64,000 bases of DNA. Source: Chitinophaga pinensis DSM 2588 (GTDB lineage: Bacteria; Bacteroidota; Bacteroidia; Chitinophagales; Chitinophagaceae). The stretch is taken from assembly GCF_000024005.1 (NCBI RefSeq), contig NC_013132.1, positions 2,722,001 to 2,786,000 of the forward strand, read 5' to 3'. The translations under genes were made by a program, and so were the position numbers. Positions 54,468 to 63,745 of this stretch are shown here, piece by piece. The notes under the pieces were generated by a model. The model was not told the DNA's origin. It made no database searches and saw only the letters and a list, made by a program, of their open reading frames with translations. How positions within the stretch are numbered: position 1 is the first letter of the stretch; every line of letters starts with the position of its first letter.

Positions 54468-54469
54468 GT

Positions 54470-55966
54470 TTAAGTATTTGCTGGTTTCTTCTGTCCGAAT
54501 CCCTGACGTTGCATATTTCCCCAGGTGTGTTTTTTACCGGTGATGAAGTTGAAATAGCCACGCAGTGCGAAGAATACGATCAGTGGATGGTAAACGAAAG
54601 GTTCGATGAATGCCATTAAGGCAAGTCCCACCACTTCTCTCCAGGTTTTATAATGTTTGTAGGTGATCTGGTCCCATAATACCGCCAGCGTCGTGATCAT
54701 TACAGAATACAGATACACGAAGAGCAGTAAGATCAGTGCATTATGCCAGTTGATATTACCGGTGATGATCTGGTAGATATAATAGAGGATACCGGTGAAT
54801 TCAATGATCGGTGCAAGGAATTCAAAGAAGAGGTTATAAGGCAGTACCACCAGTCCAAGTTTGCGATAACGCGGATTGAAGATCACCTTACGGTGAATGG
54901 TGATGATCTCTGCCAGACCACGTCCCCAACGCGTACGCTGGCGACTGAATACTTTCATATTAGGCGGACCTTCCGTCCAGCATTGTGTAGTAGGAATATA
55001 GCGGATCGCGTATTTCAGTTTATTATCGATCATATAGGTACACATACGCGTCACGATGTCCATATCTTCAGCGAAGGACTTACTGTCGTAACCACCTGCC
55101 TTGATCGCGATTTCCTTGTCAAACAGCCCCAGACCGCCTGATACGTTAGGTACGCAGTTGATCACGCTCCAGCCCATTTTACCCAGTACATAGGCGCGTA
55201 GGTATTCCATTTCCTGGAAGCGTGGTAACCATTTTTCCGGAGGACGTACACGGGTGATCACACCTTCATCTATCTCACAGGAGTTGGCAATACGCAGGGT
55301 TGCACCGGTGGCAATCACACGTACGCTGTCTTCCTTGACATGTATGTATCCACATTCAGGACAAGGTTCACCTATTTCTTTGATCTTGTTATGTTCTTCA
55401 TCCATGAACGGTTTGATCATGCGCAGCAGGGTATCTTTTTCAATGATACAGTCTACGTCCGTGCACAGGAAGTAGTCATAAGCAGCAGCATTAATACCGG
55501 CATTGGAAGCATCGGCTTTACTTTTACCGTTTACTTTATCGATGACAACCAGCTTATCGTAGGCTGTATTGGTAGATTTAAACAGGCGCTTTACTGGTTG
55601 GGATTTAATACGTTCATTATAAGCAAAATCCACTTCCTGTAGCTGAAACTCATTGATCAGTTTTGTAAGCGTGTCATCTGTACTACCGTCATTCACGATG
55701 ATTACTTCAAAACGGGGATAGTTCAGCGTCAGCAGGGAGCGTACGTTGGAGATGATCGTTACACCTTCATTAAAGGCAGGGGCGATGATGGATATGCCGG
55801 GCGCCAGCGGAGACTGGAGCATTTTATTATAGTCCACGTAACTGTTCTTCCGCTGAAACCGGATGATGCCCCGGAGCGACAGAATGGCCAGGAGTGCATA
55901 CATGAACAGCATTGTACAGCCATACACAAATACGAAGCCTTCATAAAAATTTCTAAACAGTTCCAC
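54470..55966 (-). CDS. Processive-type membrane glycosyltransferase (GT2), paralog 2
   Basis: 498 residues. One N-terminal membrane segment (about 13-33), cytosolic GT2 domain and several membrane segments after residue 365. Catalytic marks: VNDGSTDD (Asp93), TDVDC (Asp170, Asp172), AEDMD (Glu300-Asp301) and QRTRW at 343-347, the QxxRW motif of processive synthases such as cellulose, PNAG and hyaluronan synthases. About 22 residues near 190-212 are an insertion absent from the paralog upstream and contain CPECGYIH, a possible zinc knuckle half (Cys202, Cys205). The polymer is unknown. 27 nt after paralog 1. Confidence 0.92.
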   Translation of the reverse strand: MELFRNFYEGFVFVYGCTMLFMYALLAILSLRGIIRFQRKNSYVDYNKMLQSPLAPGISIIAPAFNEGVTIISNVRSLLTLNYPRFEVIIVNDGSTDDTLTKLINEFQLQEVDFAYNERIKSQPVKRLFKSTNTAYDKLVVIDKVNGKSKADASNAGINAAAYDYFLCTDVDCIIEKDTLLRMIKPFMDEEHNKIKEIGEPCPECGYIHVKEDSVRVIATGATLRIANSCEIDEGVITRVRPPEKWLPRFQEMEYLRAYVLGKMGWSVINCVPNVSGGLGLFDKEIAIKAGGYDSKSFAEDMDIVTRMCTYMIDNKLKYAIRYIPTTQCWTEGPPNMKVFSRQRTRWGRGLAEIITIHRKVIFNPRYRKLGLVVLPYNLFFEFLAPIIEFTGILYYIYQIITGNINWHNALILLLFVYLYSVMITTLAVLWDQITYKHYKTWREVVGLALMAFIEPFVYHPLIVFFALRGYFNFITGKKHTWGNMQRQGFGQKKPANT

Positions 55967-55993
55967 AGTATCTTCCTTGGTTTTTTATTATGA

Positions 55994-57454
55994 TTATTTG
56001 GCGGTGACCGTAGCCGCAGCCTTTTGTGTCGTCTGGAAGCCGCGTCGCTGCATATTGCCCCAGGTACTCTTTTTACCCGTGAGGAAGTAATAGTAACCGC
56101 GCAGGGCGAATATTACAATCAGTGGGTGATAGAGGAAGAATTCCAGGAATGGTGTCGTACACAGCAAAGCCACCTCTTTCCAGGTTTTATAATACCTGAA
56201 GGTGAGCTGATCCCAGAGGATTGCTATTGTAGTGATCATTACCGAATAGGTATATACAAATACGAGCAGCAGCAATGCTGTAGGCCAGTTGATCAGACCC
56301 AGGCAAGCCATGACGATATAATAAATGATACCGGTAAATTCGATGATCGGCGCCAGCAGTTCAAAGAAGAAGTTATAAGGGAAGATGATCAGTCCCATTT
56401 TCCCGTAGCGGGGATTAAAGAACATACCGAAGTGGGCATACATCAGCTGTGCAAGACCTCTTGCCCAGCGGGTACGCTGACGGTTGAAGATCTTTACGGA
56501 AGCGGGCGCTTCTGTCCAGCAAAGCGTTTTCGGTATATAACGGATGGCGTAGTCGATCTTATTATCCTTTGCATAGCGGCACATACGGGTCATCAGCTCC
56601 ATGTCTTCTCCAAAGGAACTATGGTCATATCCACCGGAGCGGATCGCAATTTCTTTATCAAAGAGACCTAATCCGCCGGATACATTCGGTACACAGTTCA
56701 GCAGGCTCCAGCCCATTTTACCCAGTACAAATGCACGGATGTATTCTACTTCCTGGAAGCGCGGCAATAACTGACTCGGGGGACGCATACGGGTCATTAC
56801 CCCCTGATCAAATTCACAGGAATTGGCAATGCGGAGTGTAGCGCCGGTAGCAATCACACGTTTCTTTTCTTCCTGCATCACCGGTTTGATCAGTTCCAGC
56901 AGGGTATTTTTATCGAGGATACAATCCACATCCGTACATACAAAGTGATCGTAGAGGGCTGCATTGATACCGGCATTTACTGCATCGGCCTTACTCTTAC
57001 CATTCACTTTGTCTATGACCATCAGTTTGGCATAGGCAGGGTTGGTGGATTTATAGATCTTCCTGACAGGCTTGGTCTGTATTTTGGCGTTGTAGGCAAA
57101 TTCGACAGGCACCAGTTCAAATTCATCGATCATCTGCTCCAGACTGTTATCTGTACTACCGTCATTGACGATAATGATCTCATACAACGGATAGTTGAGC
57201 GTGAGCAGGGAGCGCACGTTGAAGATGATGGTCAGGCCTTCATTAAAGGCAGGGGCCAGTACAGTAATGCCGGGCGCAAGGGGAGAGCTGAGGAGGATAT
57301 TCTCCTGGTGGAACTTATCTTTCCTTGCGTAGGCGCGTACGGATATCATCGAGAACACTGCCAGCAATGCGTAGGTAATCAGCAATACGGTACCGTAAAT
57401 AAAAACAGTGCTTTCATAAAATCTGCCTATCGTTTCCCAGATATTCTGCTCCAT
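55994..57454 (-). CDS. Processive-type membrane glycosyltransferase (GT2), paralog 1
   Basis: 486 residues, same layout as the following gene and clearly its duplicate (shared IAPAFNEG/LAPAFNEG, VIDKVNGKSKADA, RVIATGATLRIANSCE, CVPNVSGGLGLFDKEIAI, and the C-terminal GKKSTWGNMQRRGF). Catalytic marks: VNDGSTDN (Asp98), TDVDC (Asp175, Asp177), GEDME (Glu283-Asp284), QRTRW (326-330). One N-terminal membrane segment (about 17-38) and a C-terminal membrane bundle. Begins 8 nt after the HEAT-repeat gene. Whether the paralogs form a heteromer or make different linkages cannot be seen. Confidence 0.92.
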   Translation of the reverse strand: MEQNIWETIGRFYESTVFIYGTVLLITYALLAVFSMISVRAYARKDKFHQENILLSSPLAPGITVLAPAFNEGLTIIFNVRSLLTLNYPLYEIIIVNDGSTDNSLEQMIDEFELVPVEFAYNAKIQTKPVRKIYKSTNPAYAKLMVIDKVNGKSKADAVNAGINAALYDHFVCTDVDCILDKNTLLELIKPVMQEEKKRVIATGATLRIANSCEFDQGVMTRMRPPSQLLPRFQEVEYIRAFVLGKMGWSLLNCVPNVSGGLGLFDKEIAIRSGGYDHSSFGEDMELMTRMCRYAKDNKIDYAIRYIPKTLCWTEAPASVKIFNRQRTRWARGLAQLMYAHFGMFFNPRYGKMGLIIFPYNFFFELLAPIIEFTGIIYYIVMACLGLINWPTALLLLVFVYTYSVMITTIAILWDQLTFRYYKTWKEVALLCTTPFLEFFLYHPLIVIFALRGYYYFLTGKKSTWGNMQRRGFQTTQKAAATVTAK

Positions 57455-57462
57455 CTTGACGA

Positions 57463-58590
57463 TTAGAATTTAATTAACGGGTTCATGCTATGTTTCAGGA
57501 TCAGCTTGTTCTCTGCTGTAGCGGTATCTATCAGTTCCTGGATAAGTCCTTTTGCCGCCCACTGATTTTTGATCAATGATTTGGCGGCGTGCTTACGTAC
57601 ATCAAAATCAGTGGCGTGCAGGAATTCCTGGCGGAGGAAATCTACATTTTTTCCGCTGTTGATACGGCCAATGGCTTTGAGTATTTCCAGCCGGCAGTTC
57701 AGCGGCTGGCTATTGTACATATGCAGAAGTTTTTCTTCTACATCTTCGATCTTTAGTTTACCAAGACAGTTAATCGCATCAGCACGCAGGTAGTGATCTT
57801 TGGTATCGAGCAGTCTTACGACTGCCGGCACGGCGCTGATCTGGTTATAATGTACGACCAGTTTCAGACAGAAGGCTACGATGCTTTTATTGGAAGAGTA
57901 GGTGATCCATTGCGCGAAGTTGGGAATGGCAATATGTTCGGTAGTGGAAATGATCTTAAAAAGCTCTACCTGGTCCCACATGAGCAGTGGTTCTGTTACC
58001 ACGTCGAAGAACTTGAAAGGTTCGTTTTTACTGAGCTTGATATAAGCATGGCGGGCAGCGGCACGTAACTCACGGTTACGGCTATTGGTCAGGGGCAGAA
58101 TGGTTACGTCCGCAATAGACATATTCATGTTACTGAGTTCTGCCAGCGCCTGTACTTTCTTATCCCATTTACGGGATTTCATCTTTCTGAGGGAGTCTTT
58201 GTCCAGTTCCAGCTGGATATACAGGTTCCTGAGCTGTTCACCCATTGAACCCCGCACATTGTTACGGTATTCTATAAGTCTGGCGATGAGTGCCTCGCGT
58301 GCCCATCTTTTCTCAAACACCGGCAACCGGAATACTTCAACCGGCAGGATTACCTGATCGGCAGGTACATTACTGGCCAGTTCGTCATTGAGCAGGATAT
58401 GCTCCATGAGCAGGTCATCAATAACAGGATGGAGGCTGGCGAGCTTCTTTTCCCTTCTGTAGGCCCGGTATCTGCCTGTAAGAATGGACAAGTAGGCTAA
58501 TACGGTACATGCTACCGCAATAAAAATAAATATAATGGCAATCTGAATGTTCAGGGATGCACCCCTGAAGTCATAAAGGCTGTATTCCAT
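57463..58590 (-). CDS. Membrane-anchored HEAT-repeat protein
   Basis: 375 residues: one N-terminal membrane segment (about 14-36, IQIAIIFIFIAVACTVLAYL), a basic stretch (RAYRREKKL), then cytosolic helical repeats of HEAT type, clearest at SAVPAVVRLLDTKDHYLRAD, AINCLGKLKIEDVEEKLL, RLEILKAIGRINSGKNVDFL and DVRKHAAKSLI. Such proteins are scaffolds. Its place between a response regulator and the synthase genes suggests that it links signalling to the glycosyltransferases at the membrane. 63 nt downstream of the regulator gene and 8 nt upstream of synthase paralog 1. Confidence 0.85.
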   Translation of the reverse strand: MEYSLYDFRGASLNIQIAIIFIFIAVACTVLAYLSILTGRYRAYRREKKLASLHPVIDDLLMEHILLNDELASNVPADQVILPVEVFRLPVFEKRWAREALIARLIEYRNNVRGSMGEQLRNLYIQLELDKDSLRKMKSRKWDKKVQALAELSNMNMSIADVTILPLTNSRNRELRAAARHAYIKLSKNEPFKFFDVVTEPLLMWDQVELFKIISTTEHIAIPNFAQWITYSSNKSIVAFCLKLVVHYNQISAVPAVVRLLDTKDHYLRADAINCLGKLKIEDVEEKLLHMYNSQPLNCRLEILKAIGRINSGKNVDFLRQEFLHATDFDVRKHAAKSLIKNQWAAKGLIQELIDTATAENKLILKHSMNPLIKF

Positions 58591-58653
58591 ATAGGACTGG
58601 TCAATTAGTCAAAGGTTTCACAAAGGAGAGTAAACAATGAATGAGCGTACGCT

Positions 58654-59040
58654 TTATTTAGCGGCGTATTGTATCAGTAATCTTTTTACACGTATCAGTA
58701 GTTCACCCGGAATAACCGGTTTTTTGAGAAAGTCGTCTGCCCCTAGTTTGAAACCCTCCAGGATCATCTCTTCATTCCCTGCATTTGAAACAATTATTAC
58801 AGGAATTGGTTTGCCGTCCTTTCTTGTTTTTACTTTGCTGAGGATTTCGAAGCCATTGGCATATGGCATCATGATATCTGTAATGATCAGATCATAATTG
58901 TAGTTATTATCTTCCAGCCGTTGGAATGCTTCTTTTCCGTTTGTCACATGTTCAATCTTATATTCTTCTTTATGAAGTATCCTTTCCATGATTTTAGGCA
59001 TTACTTCATCGTCTTCTACGAGCAGAATTCTGGTACTCAT
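58654..59040 (-). CDS. Single-domain response regulator (receiver only)
   Basis: 128 residues from MSTRILLVEDDEV; a longer frame to 59100 has no family similarity in its first 20 residues. A CheY-like receiver: acidic cluster Glu9-Asp10-Asp11, phospho-acceptor Asp55 (LIITDIMMPYANG), Thr/Ser switch in VIIVSNAG and Lys in DFLKKPVIPG. There is no output domain, so it must act by protein contact, most likely with the HEAT-repeat protein or the synthases encoded just downstream. It is divergent from a hybrid histidine kinase gene 425 bp away, its probable phosphate source. Confidence 0.92.
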   Translation of the reverse strand: MSTRILLVEDDEVMPKIMERILHKEEYKIEHVTNGKEAFQRLEDNNYNYDLIITDIMMPYANGFEILSKVKTRKDGKPIPVIIVSNAGNEEMILEGFKLGADDFLKKPVIPGELLIRVKRLLIQYAAK

Positions 59041-59097
59041 AAATTGGCTTTTTGTATAAATGGCAGCTGGTGGAAATATTGATCCTTCAGCATTGTT

Positions 59098-59105
59098 CAA
59101 AGGTA
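59098..59105 (-). promoter_or_regulatory. Candidate -7 element for the exopolysaccharide operon
   Basis: CAAAGGTA on the plus strand reads TACCTTTG (TAnnTTTG) on the minus strand, 58 nt upstream of the response regulator start. No matching -33 box seen. Confidence 0.45.
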
Positions 59106-59414
59106 TTAAAGTGTCAATGTTAGTGGCTGAAAGTATCTGCTGTAATCTGTCATTTACAGGGGAGTATTCCTTTCAAAAAGTCTTAATGGTGTAATCCCTA
59201 TATATACTGAAAAACACCGTCCAGGGATTTACCAAAACGAAATAATTAATAATACAATTACATTGTAAAAAAATATAACTTATTGGAGGTGTTGAATGTA
59301 TCAGTTGCGTTAATCAGTCATCAAAGTTACGTGGCTATATCTAAAGATAACCATATTATCCTGAGAAATATATATGGCACATAAGGTGTAGTATCATGAC
59401 CAGCGACTATTCCC

Positions 59415-59422
59415 TATATTTG
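59415..59422 (+). promoter_or_regulatory. Candidate -7 element for the hybrid kinase gene
   Basis: TATATTTG fits TAnnTTTG and lies 43 nt upstream of ATG 59465. It falls inside the longer reading frame that begins at 59396, supporting the later start. Confidence 0.5.
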
Positions 59423-59464
59423 TCCGGTCGTATTGTCATAATCCTATTTGCACGCTTACCAGAT

Positions 59465-62400
59465 ATGAAAAATACCTTAAAACTTCGTCTGTTTATTGGT
59501 TTCGCTTTAGCGCTTATTTGTGTGACCGCCGGGGGTATCTTTTCATATGTTACTTTCAACCATCAGCGTACTGAGGGAAAGTGGGTAGAGCATTCCTACG
59601 AGGTCATTACCACTGCACAGCGCCTGAACAGGTATATATATGAGATAGAGTCAGCCGGGGCTGCTTACAGAAGTACCCGTGTCAACAAATTCCTGCAACC
59701 TTATTTTCAGACTAGTCCTAAGGTACTGCCGCTGGCGGGCGACCTGCGGAAGCTGGTAGCCGATAATGCGCCCCAGTACAGGAAAGCGGGTAGACTTGAA
59801 AATAGTGTGATATCGTTGCTGAACTATTGGGAAGGTCTACGCAGGGATACAGTCAATATGTTCGGTAATCCGATGAAGGTGACACAGGAAGAGCGGCAGC
59901 ACCTGGATACAGTACATAACCAGATTACAGAGATTATATCGGATGAGCGCTTTCTGCTGATCAGCAGGACAGCTTCCAACGAAGCCTCTGTTGGCAGAGC
60001 GATGACAATGCTGATCGTCAATACGATCTTTATTCTGCTGATAGCAGCTGCCCTGATGATCGTTTCTTTCCGGGAGTTGTCCAGCAGGATGAAAATCCAG
60101 CAGGAGTTACGCCGCCGCCTGAAAGATGTGGAAAATCTGAACCAGCAGACGGGCGAAAAGAACTGGTTACTGACAGGGGTAGCTCATATTAATGACAGCC
60201 TGAGCGGAGAAATGGAGACACGCGTGATGGTTACCCGCTGTCTAGAGGTCATGGTAAAGTACCTGAAGGTACCGGCTGGTGCTTTTTATAGATTTGACAA
60301 GGATGAAACGATGTTGAGGCTTTGTGCCGGTATTGCCTTACCTGCAAAAGTTAAAAAAGAATATGTTTTAGGGGAAGGAGTGACCGGCCATGCCGCTACC
60401 AAACGCGAGATCAGTACCATAGAACGTGTGCCGGCTACTTACTGGAATATCGAAACAAGTGGCGGCAGTGCACAACCAGGCGCGATTATCTGCCTGCCCC
60501 TGTGGCATAATGAAGAACTGATGGGCGTGATGGAGCTGGTGACTTTTGGAGATATTTACCCAGGTACACTGGACCTGCTGAAGACGACCTCTCATGCCAT
60601 CGCCGTAGCGATCAATGGAGCAGAAGCGAGAGCCAGCGTATTACAACTACTGGAGCGGGTACAGGAGCAGAAAGAGATTCTCGAAACCCAGCAGGAGGAA
60701 CTGAGACAATCCAATGAAGAACTGACCCGTCAGTCAGAAATATTACAGGCATCTGAAGAAGAGCTCCGTGTACAGGAGGAAGAACTGCGTCAGATCAACG
60801 ACGAGATGACGGTACAGAATAAAGCACTGGAGATTGCGCGGCAGCAGCTGTCGCTGAAAGCGGAAGAACTGGAACAGAGCAGCCGGTATAAATCGGAATT
60901 CCTGGCCAATATGTCGCATGAATTGCGAACACCGCTGAATAGCGTCTTGATACTGGCACGGTTACTGGAAGAGAATAAAGACCGTAATCTGAGTAGCAAG
61001 CAGGTGGATTATGCCGGTATTATCCACAAATCCGGTTCAGACCTGCTGAAACTGATCAATGATATTCTTGACCTTTCTAAGATAGAGGCCGGTAAAGTAG
61101 AAATGCAGATAGAACCGGTGTCTGTCAGTGCTATGGTGAGTGACCTGGAACAATTGTTCAGGGTCGTGGCTGATGAAAAAAGTATACATTTCTCTACAGA
61201 AATAGCGGCGGGTGTGCCTGCCACTGTTCAGACTGACCGGCAGCGCCTGGAACAGGTGATCAAAAACCTGTTATCCAATGCGTTTAAGTTTACGCCTAAA
61301 AACGGGAACATACAGTTGCGTCTTACGGCTGCAGCTGATGGGGTATATATCGCGGTAAGTGATAATGGTACAGGTATTCCGGTGGAGAAACAGCAGCTGA
61401 TCTTCGAAGCTTTCCGCCAGGCAGACGGGTCTACCAGCCGTAAATACGGCGGTACCGGTCTGGGACTGTCCATCAGTAAGGAACTGATGAAACGACTCGG
61501 TGGAGAGATCCGGCTGGAAAGTAAGGAAGGACAGGGTAGTACTTTTACCGTTGTACTGAGAATGGATGGACTTGCGCAGGTACAGCAAGCCGCAGAGAAA
61601 CCGGTTATTCCGGCTCCGCCGCCTGTAAAAGAAGTACCTGTACCGATACCGGTAACAGTGATGCCGCCACCTGTTACGGAAGCGCCACAGGTGGAAGACG
61701 ACAGGGACAAACTGAGTAAACAGGATAAGCTGGTACTGATCATTGAAGACGATATCAGTTTTGCAACGATTCTGCGGGATTTTGCGAGAGAGAAAGGGTA
61801 TAAGACAATTGTGGCTTTAAATGGAAATGATGGACTGTTCTTTGCCCGTAAATATCTGCCGGCGGCTATATTACTGGATATGACCCTGCCGTTGATAGAT
61901 GGTAACAGCATTCTGAAGATTCTGAAGAGCAACGAAGATCTGCAACATATACTGATTCATGTGATATCAGCCGGTGAGATCTCCTTACAGGTAAGAGACA
62001 AAGTAGAAGGCTATACGCAGAAGCCGTTGCAGGTGACAGATATGGAGTCTGTATTCACCGGTATCAGTGATCGCTTACAGGCCCGGTTTAAAAAAGTGCT
62101 GGTGGTATCAGATGGCGTATTGCTGCATCATCCGTCTTTGCAATCTATGAGTGACGAGCGGCATTTGCAGACGCAGTATTATCGTGTAAGCGATCTGGAG
62201 GCAGCAGGCAGGGAGTTGGCGCAGAAGAGTTATGATGCAGTGATACTGGACGCAGGGACGAATATAACAGAAGGTCTGAGTAAATTACACAAGCTCAGGC
62301 AGGCCACATATAAAGGAATGCCTATCATTGTTTATCTTGATCATGATATTTCAGAAGCAGATGAACTGCAACTGAAGAAGGAAGCAGCAGCTATTGTCAG

Positions 62401-62884
62401 AAATTCTACGTTTTCGACAGACAGACTAATGGATGAACTGGAGCTGTTCCTGTACAAATTACAGGAGACGACCCCTCAGCTGAAAGCAGAACTGTTAGCA
62501 TCAGAAAACACACTGTCAGGGCAAAAAATTCTGCTTGCAGATGACGACATGCGTAATGTTTTTTCTCTAAGTGCCCTTCTGGGTGAACAGGGAATTGACG
62601 TCATCACAGCGGCAGACGGTAAGGAGGCATTGGAACGGCTGGAAGAGCACAATGACATACGACTGGTGCTTATGGACATTATGATGCCTGAAATGGATGG
62701 TTATGAAGCGATGCGCAGGATCAGGGCAATTGGCCGTTATAAGTCATTGCCGGTGATCGCACTCACCGCTAAAGCCATGGCAGGCGACCGGGAAAAGTGT
62801 ATCGCAGCAGGCGCTTCCGACTATATCGCCAAACCGATCGATAGCAGTAAACTATTATCACTCATGCGTGTGTGGATGGTGTAA
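59465..62884 (+). CDS. Hybrid sensor histidine kinase with CHASE3, GAF and three receiver domains
   Basis: 1139 residues from MKNTLKLRLFIGF. Membrane segments about 8-28 and 183-203 frame a CHASE3-like helical sensor; then a GAF domain (about 255-395), a Glu/Gln-rich coiled coil (395-475), HisKA with SHELRTPLNSV (phospho-His about 485), HATPase (about 590-700: NLLSNAFKFTPKNG, DNGTGIPVEKQ, GGTGLGLSISKELM), a Pro/Val-rich linker (700-750), receiver 1 (LIIEDD, ILLDMTLPLIDG), receiver 2, which looks degenerate (VLVVSDG, VILDAGTN, no clear Lys), and receiver 3 (LLADDD, LVLMDIMMPEMDG, AKPIDSS). Divergent from the polysaccharide operon and followed by CheR- and CheB-type genes, hence the probable sensor of that module. 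Confidence 0.93.
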   Translation: MKNTLKLRLFIGFALALICVTAGGIFSYVTFNHQRTEGKWVEHSYEVITTAQRLNRYIYEIESAGAAYRSTRVNKFLQPYFQTSPKVLPLAGDLRKLVADNAPQYRKAGRLENSVISLLNYWEGLRRDTVNMFGNPMKVTQEERQHLDTVHNQITEIISDERFLLISRTASNEASVGRAMTMLIVNTIFILLIAAALMIVSFRELSSRMKIQQELRRRLKDVENLNQQTGEKNWLLTGVAHINDSLSGEMETRVMVTRCLEVMVKYLKVPAGAFYRFDKDETMLRLCAGIALPAKVKKEYVLGEGVTGHAATKREISTIERVPATYWNIETSGGSAQPGAIICLPLWHNEELMGVMELVTFGDIYPGTLDLLKTTSHAIAVAINGAEARASVLQLLERVQEQKEILETQQEELRQSNEELTRQSEILQASEEELRVQEEELRQINDEMTVQNKALEIARQQLSLKAEELEQSSRYKSEFLANMSHELRTPLNSVLILARLLEENKDRNLSSKQVDYAGIIHKSGSDLLKLINDILDLSKIEAGKVEMQIEPVSVSAMVSDLEQLFRVVADEKSIHFSTEIAAGVPATVQTDRQRLEQVIKNLLSNAFKFTPKNGNIQLRLTAAADGVYIAVSDNGTGIPVEKQQLIFEAFRQADGSTSRKYGGTGLGLSISKELMKRLGGEIRLESKEGQGSTFTVVLRMDGLAQVQQAAEKPVIPAPPPVKEVPVPIPVTVMPPPVTEAPQVEDDRDKLSKQDKLVLIIEDDISFATILRDFAREKGYKTIVALNGNDGLFFARKYLPAAILLDMTLPLIDGNSILKILKSNEDLQHILIHVISAGEISLQVRDKVEGYTQKPLQVTDMESVFTGISDRLQARFKKVLVVSDGVLLHHPSLQSMSDERHLQTQYYRVSDLEAAGRELAQKSYDAVILDAGTNITEGLSKLHKLRQATYKGMPIIVYLDHDISEADELQLKKEAAAIVRNSTFSTDRLMDELELFLYKLQETTPQLKAELLASENTLSGQKILLADDDMRNVFSLSALLGEQGIDVITAADGKEALERLEEHNDIRLVLMDIMMPEMDGYEAMRRIRAIGRYKSLPVIALTAKAMAGDREKCIAAGASDYIAKPIDSSKLLSLMRVWMV

Positions 62885-62899
62885 ATCTTATTGTTTGTT

Positions 62900-63721
62900 A
62901 TGAAAGAGGAAATCTCAAATGCAGATTTCCTGGATATCATTAACATTGTCAGGTTACAATACGGATATGATTTCACCGGCTATGCACAGGCTTCTATAAA
63001 GCGGCGTTTACTCCGTTTTATGGGACATATGCGGCTAAGTTCCGTTTTTGAACTGAAGCACAGATTGGTTAATGACCAGGAATTCTTTTCCAGGCTGGTA
63101 CAGTACATCACAGTGAATGTGACGGAAATGTTCAGGGACCCCCAGTTCTACCGTACATTACGTGAACAGGTATTGCCTAAACTGGCCGCTTACCCCAATA
63201 TCAAAATATGGCATGCTGGTTGTTCTACCGGGGAGGAAGTATTTTCCATGGCCATCCTCTTGGAGGAGGCCGGATTGTTAAGCCGTACGAAGATCTATGC
63301 AACTGATCTGAATCCGGCTAACCTGGAAAAAGCTGTCACGGGCATTCTGCCATTGGACAACATGAAAGACTTTACACAGAACTATATTCAGTCCGGCGGA
63401 CTGGCAGACTTTTCTAATTATTACACCGCCAGATATGATAATGTGCTGATCAAAAAAGAACTAAGAGAGCATATCGTATTCTTCCAGCACAACCTGGTGA
63501 CAGATAAAGTATTTAATGAGTTTCAGCTGATCTGCTGCCGGAATGTATTCATTTATTTCAACCGGGAACTGCAAAACGGCGTCTTACAGTTGTTTTATGA
63601 CAGTTTATCACCCCGTGGTTATCTGGCGATGGGCATCAAAGAGACGATGCGCTTCGCGGATATTCACCGGAAATTTGAGGTGTTACATGCCCAGCATAAG
63701 ATATACCGGCGTAAAGAATAG
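62900..63721 (+). CDS. CheR-type protein-glutamate methyltransferase
   Basis: 273 residues from ATG 62900; a TTG at 62891 is less likely. N-terminal helical CheR domain (FLDIINIVRLQYGYDFTGYA) and SAM-binding C-terminal domain with NVTEMFRDPQFY, IKIWHAGCSTGEEVFSMAIL, ATDLNPANLEKA and ICCRNVFIYFNRE, all standard CheR blocks. The beta-subdomain needed for chemoreceptor recognition seems present, but no pentapeptide-bearing receptor is visible. Since no methyl-accepting protein gene is near, the substrate may be the CHASE3/coiled-coil region of the upstream hybrid kinase; this is inference. 15 nt after the kinase gene. Confidence 0.93.
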   Translation: MKEEISNADFLDIINIVRLQYGYDFTGYAQASIKRRLLRFMGHMRLSSVFELKHRLVNDQEFFSRLVQYITVNVTEMFRDPQFYRTLREQVLPKLAAYPNIKIWHAGCSTGEEVFSMAILLEEAGLLSRTKIYATDLNPANLEKAVTGILPLDNMKDFTQNYIQSGGLADFSNYYTARYDNVLIKKELREHIVFFQHNLVTDKVFNEFQLICCRNVFIYFNRELQNGVLQLFYDSLSPRGYLAMGIKETMRFADIHRKFEVLHAQHKIYRRKE

Positions 63722-63745
63722 CAGACTATAAGATTATTACCGTGT

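Noticed and set aside
59396..59464. Upstream ATG for the hybrid kinase
   Set aside because: The 23 extra residues hold a promoter-like TATATTTG in their DNA and precede a standard signal-anchor start at 59465.
61228..61932. 234-codon frame antisense to the hybrid kinase
   Set aside because: Ser-rich mirror of the kinase and linker region; no family features.
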